Below, one piece after another: positions 7,734-7,969 of a DNA stretch of 7,969 nucleotides. The first letter of the stretch is position 1, and each line of letters opens with the position of its first letter. Source of the DNA: Ghiorsea sp. (lineage in GTDB: Bacteria > Pseudomonadota > Zetaproteobacteria > Mariprofundales > Mariprofundaceae). The stretch is taken from the NCBI GenBank assembly GCA_027053695.1, contig JALUHL010000189.1, positions 1 to 7,969 on the forward strand, given 5' to 3'. The notes beneath the pieces are model-generated. The model was given only the letters and a program-made list of their open reading frames with translations. It was not told where the DNA came from and ran no database searches. The position numbers and the translations under genes were made by a program.

Positions 7734-7760
7734 GCTTTATTCTTGTTATCCTTGTTCATA

Positions 7761-7766
7761 TATAAT
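7761..7766 (+). promoter_or_regulatory. -10 box of a rightward promoter
   Basis: A perfect TATAAT stands 25 nt before the ATG at 7792. The expected transcription start is near 7773, leaving a leader of about 20 nt that includes the ribosome site. The -35 region is weak (TTATTC at 7737-7742 with an 18-nt spacer is the best I see), so it may rely on an activator or be moderate in strength. It points away from metG toward the interrupted reading frame. Confidence 0.5.
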
Positions 7767-7781
7767 ACTTTTGTTCCTCTT

Positions 7782-7786
7782 GGAGG
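7782..7786 (+). promoter_or_regulatory. strong Shine-Dalgarno of the interrupted frame
   Basis: GGAGG ends 5 nt before the ATG at 7792, an ideal distance. Together with the upstream TATAAT it shows that the very short frame after it was the start of a real, translated gene and not a chance ATG. Confidence 0.75.
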
Positions 7787-7791
7787 TTATC

Positions 7792-7845
7792 ATGAGCCTA
7801 AAACATAAGCATCTTCTTGCTTTATTATCGTGTTTAATCTTTTAG
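7792..7845 (+). pseudogene. 5' end of an exported-protein gene cut by an insertion sequence
   Basis: After a promoter-like box and strong ribosome site, the frame reads MSLKHKHLLALLSCLIF and then TAG. It looks like a signal peptide: basic start (K4, H5, K6, H7) and a hydrophobic core (LLALLSCLIF). LLSC could be a lipobox with Cys14 as the lipidated residue, though the core before it would be short. The stop codon lies at the junction: its TA is flanking DNA and its G appears to be the first base of the IS terminus (GGGGCTG...). The original gene therefore probably continued and is now split, with the remainder beyond the element outside the window. The product cannot be identified. The alternative, a free-standing 17-residue leader peptide, is less likely because the stop is supplied by the IS end. 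Confidence 0.6.
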
Positions 7846-7969
7846 GGGCTGTCCCAGATAACTAGGCATTATTCTTCGTAACCCATTGTTTTAGAATGGA
7901 TAATTGCTGTTTTGGATTAGAGTAGTTAAAACGCCACTCACATTCCTTCAAAAAGTAATAAAAATGTTG
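7845..7969 (-). mobile_element. end of an IS1595-type insertion sequence (rest outside window)
   Basis: From about 7845 the sequence GGGGCTGTCCCAGATAA reads like an IS terminal inverted repeat, and the only open frame inward from it encodes the C-terminus of a transposase running toward this end. The exact boundary could be shifted by a base or two. The opposite end, the second inverted repeat and any target duplication (8 bp is usual for IS1595) are beyond the window, so completeness and activity cannot be judged. Confidence 0.75.
7862..7969 (-). CDS. IS1595-family (ISXO2-like) transposase, C-terminal fragment
   Basis: The last 35 codons are visible: QHFYYFLKECEWRFNYSNPK, then a Leu/Gln-rich helix ending KQWVTKNNA and TAG. 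The (Y/L)-x-x-(F/Y)-L-x-E-x-x-x-R-(F/W)-N pattern is the characteristic end of the ISXO2-like transposase domain of IS1595 elements, which move DNA by a DDE/DDN-type mechanism. The catalytic residues and the N-terminal zinc-binding region lie outside the window. The stop codon is only about 17 nt from the presumed IS end, inside the terminal repeat. The frame shows no damage in the visible part. Confidence 0.78.
   Translation of the reverse strand, partial: QHFYYFLKECEWRFNYSNPKQQLSILKQWVTKNNA

Noticed and set aside
7792..7845. Leader peptide or attenuator controlling a downstream gene
   Set aside because: The stop codon coincides with an IS terminus and no run of regulatory codons or terminator hairpin follows; an interrupted signal peptide explains it better.

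Overview
The window looks like chromosomal DNA from a Gram-negative bacterium, most likely a proteobacterium. It carries part of a Tol-Pal envelope system (tolR end and tolA), an AddA/RecB-type repair helicase-nuclease of the proteobacterial kind, a short-form methionyl-tRNA synthetase and a YniA-type fructosamine kinase. Base composition is moderate, roughly mid-40s % GC by eye. I cannot name the genus; a gamma- or zeta-proteobacterial relative is a guess only.

Layout. Positions 2-76 (+) are the last codons of a TolR/ExbD protein, followed 16 nt later by tolA (93-791, +). tolA meets a gene cluster on the other strand tail to tail, with one base between the stop codons. Read from right to left, the cluster is: metG (7652-6081), a DUF2062 membrane protein (6073-5546), a fructosamine-kinase-family protein (5571-4663), an addA-type helicase-nuclease (4666-1280) and a two-CBS-domain protein (1248-793). 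Spacings are +7, -26, -4 (ATGA) and +31 nt, so the five genes probably form one transcription unit, with a candidate promoter upstream of metG. The genes span tRNA charging, membrane, protein deglycation, double-strand-break repair and nucleotide sensing; this is a housekeeping-type operon rather than one obvious pathway.

The right end is the most dynamic part. On the + strand, divergent from metG, a TATAAT box, a strong GGAGG ribosome site and an ATG begin a signal-peptide-like reading frame. It is cut after 17 codons by the end of an insertion sequence. The last 125 bases carry that terminus and the C-terminal 35 residues of an IS1595-type transposase on the - strand; the rest of the element lies beyond the window.

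I found no tRNA, rRNA, CRISPR array or convincing terminator, and no gene-free stretch above 300 bases. I see no clear sign of an undescribed multi-gene system. The points most worth checking are the IS-interrupted exported-protein gene, the orphan position of addA (no addB beside it, fused translationally to a deglycation kinase), the altered TolA transmembrane motif and a strong excess of the palindrome AAGCTT.
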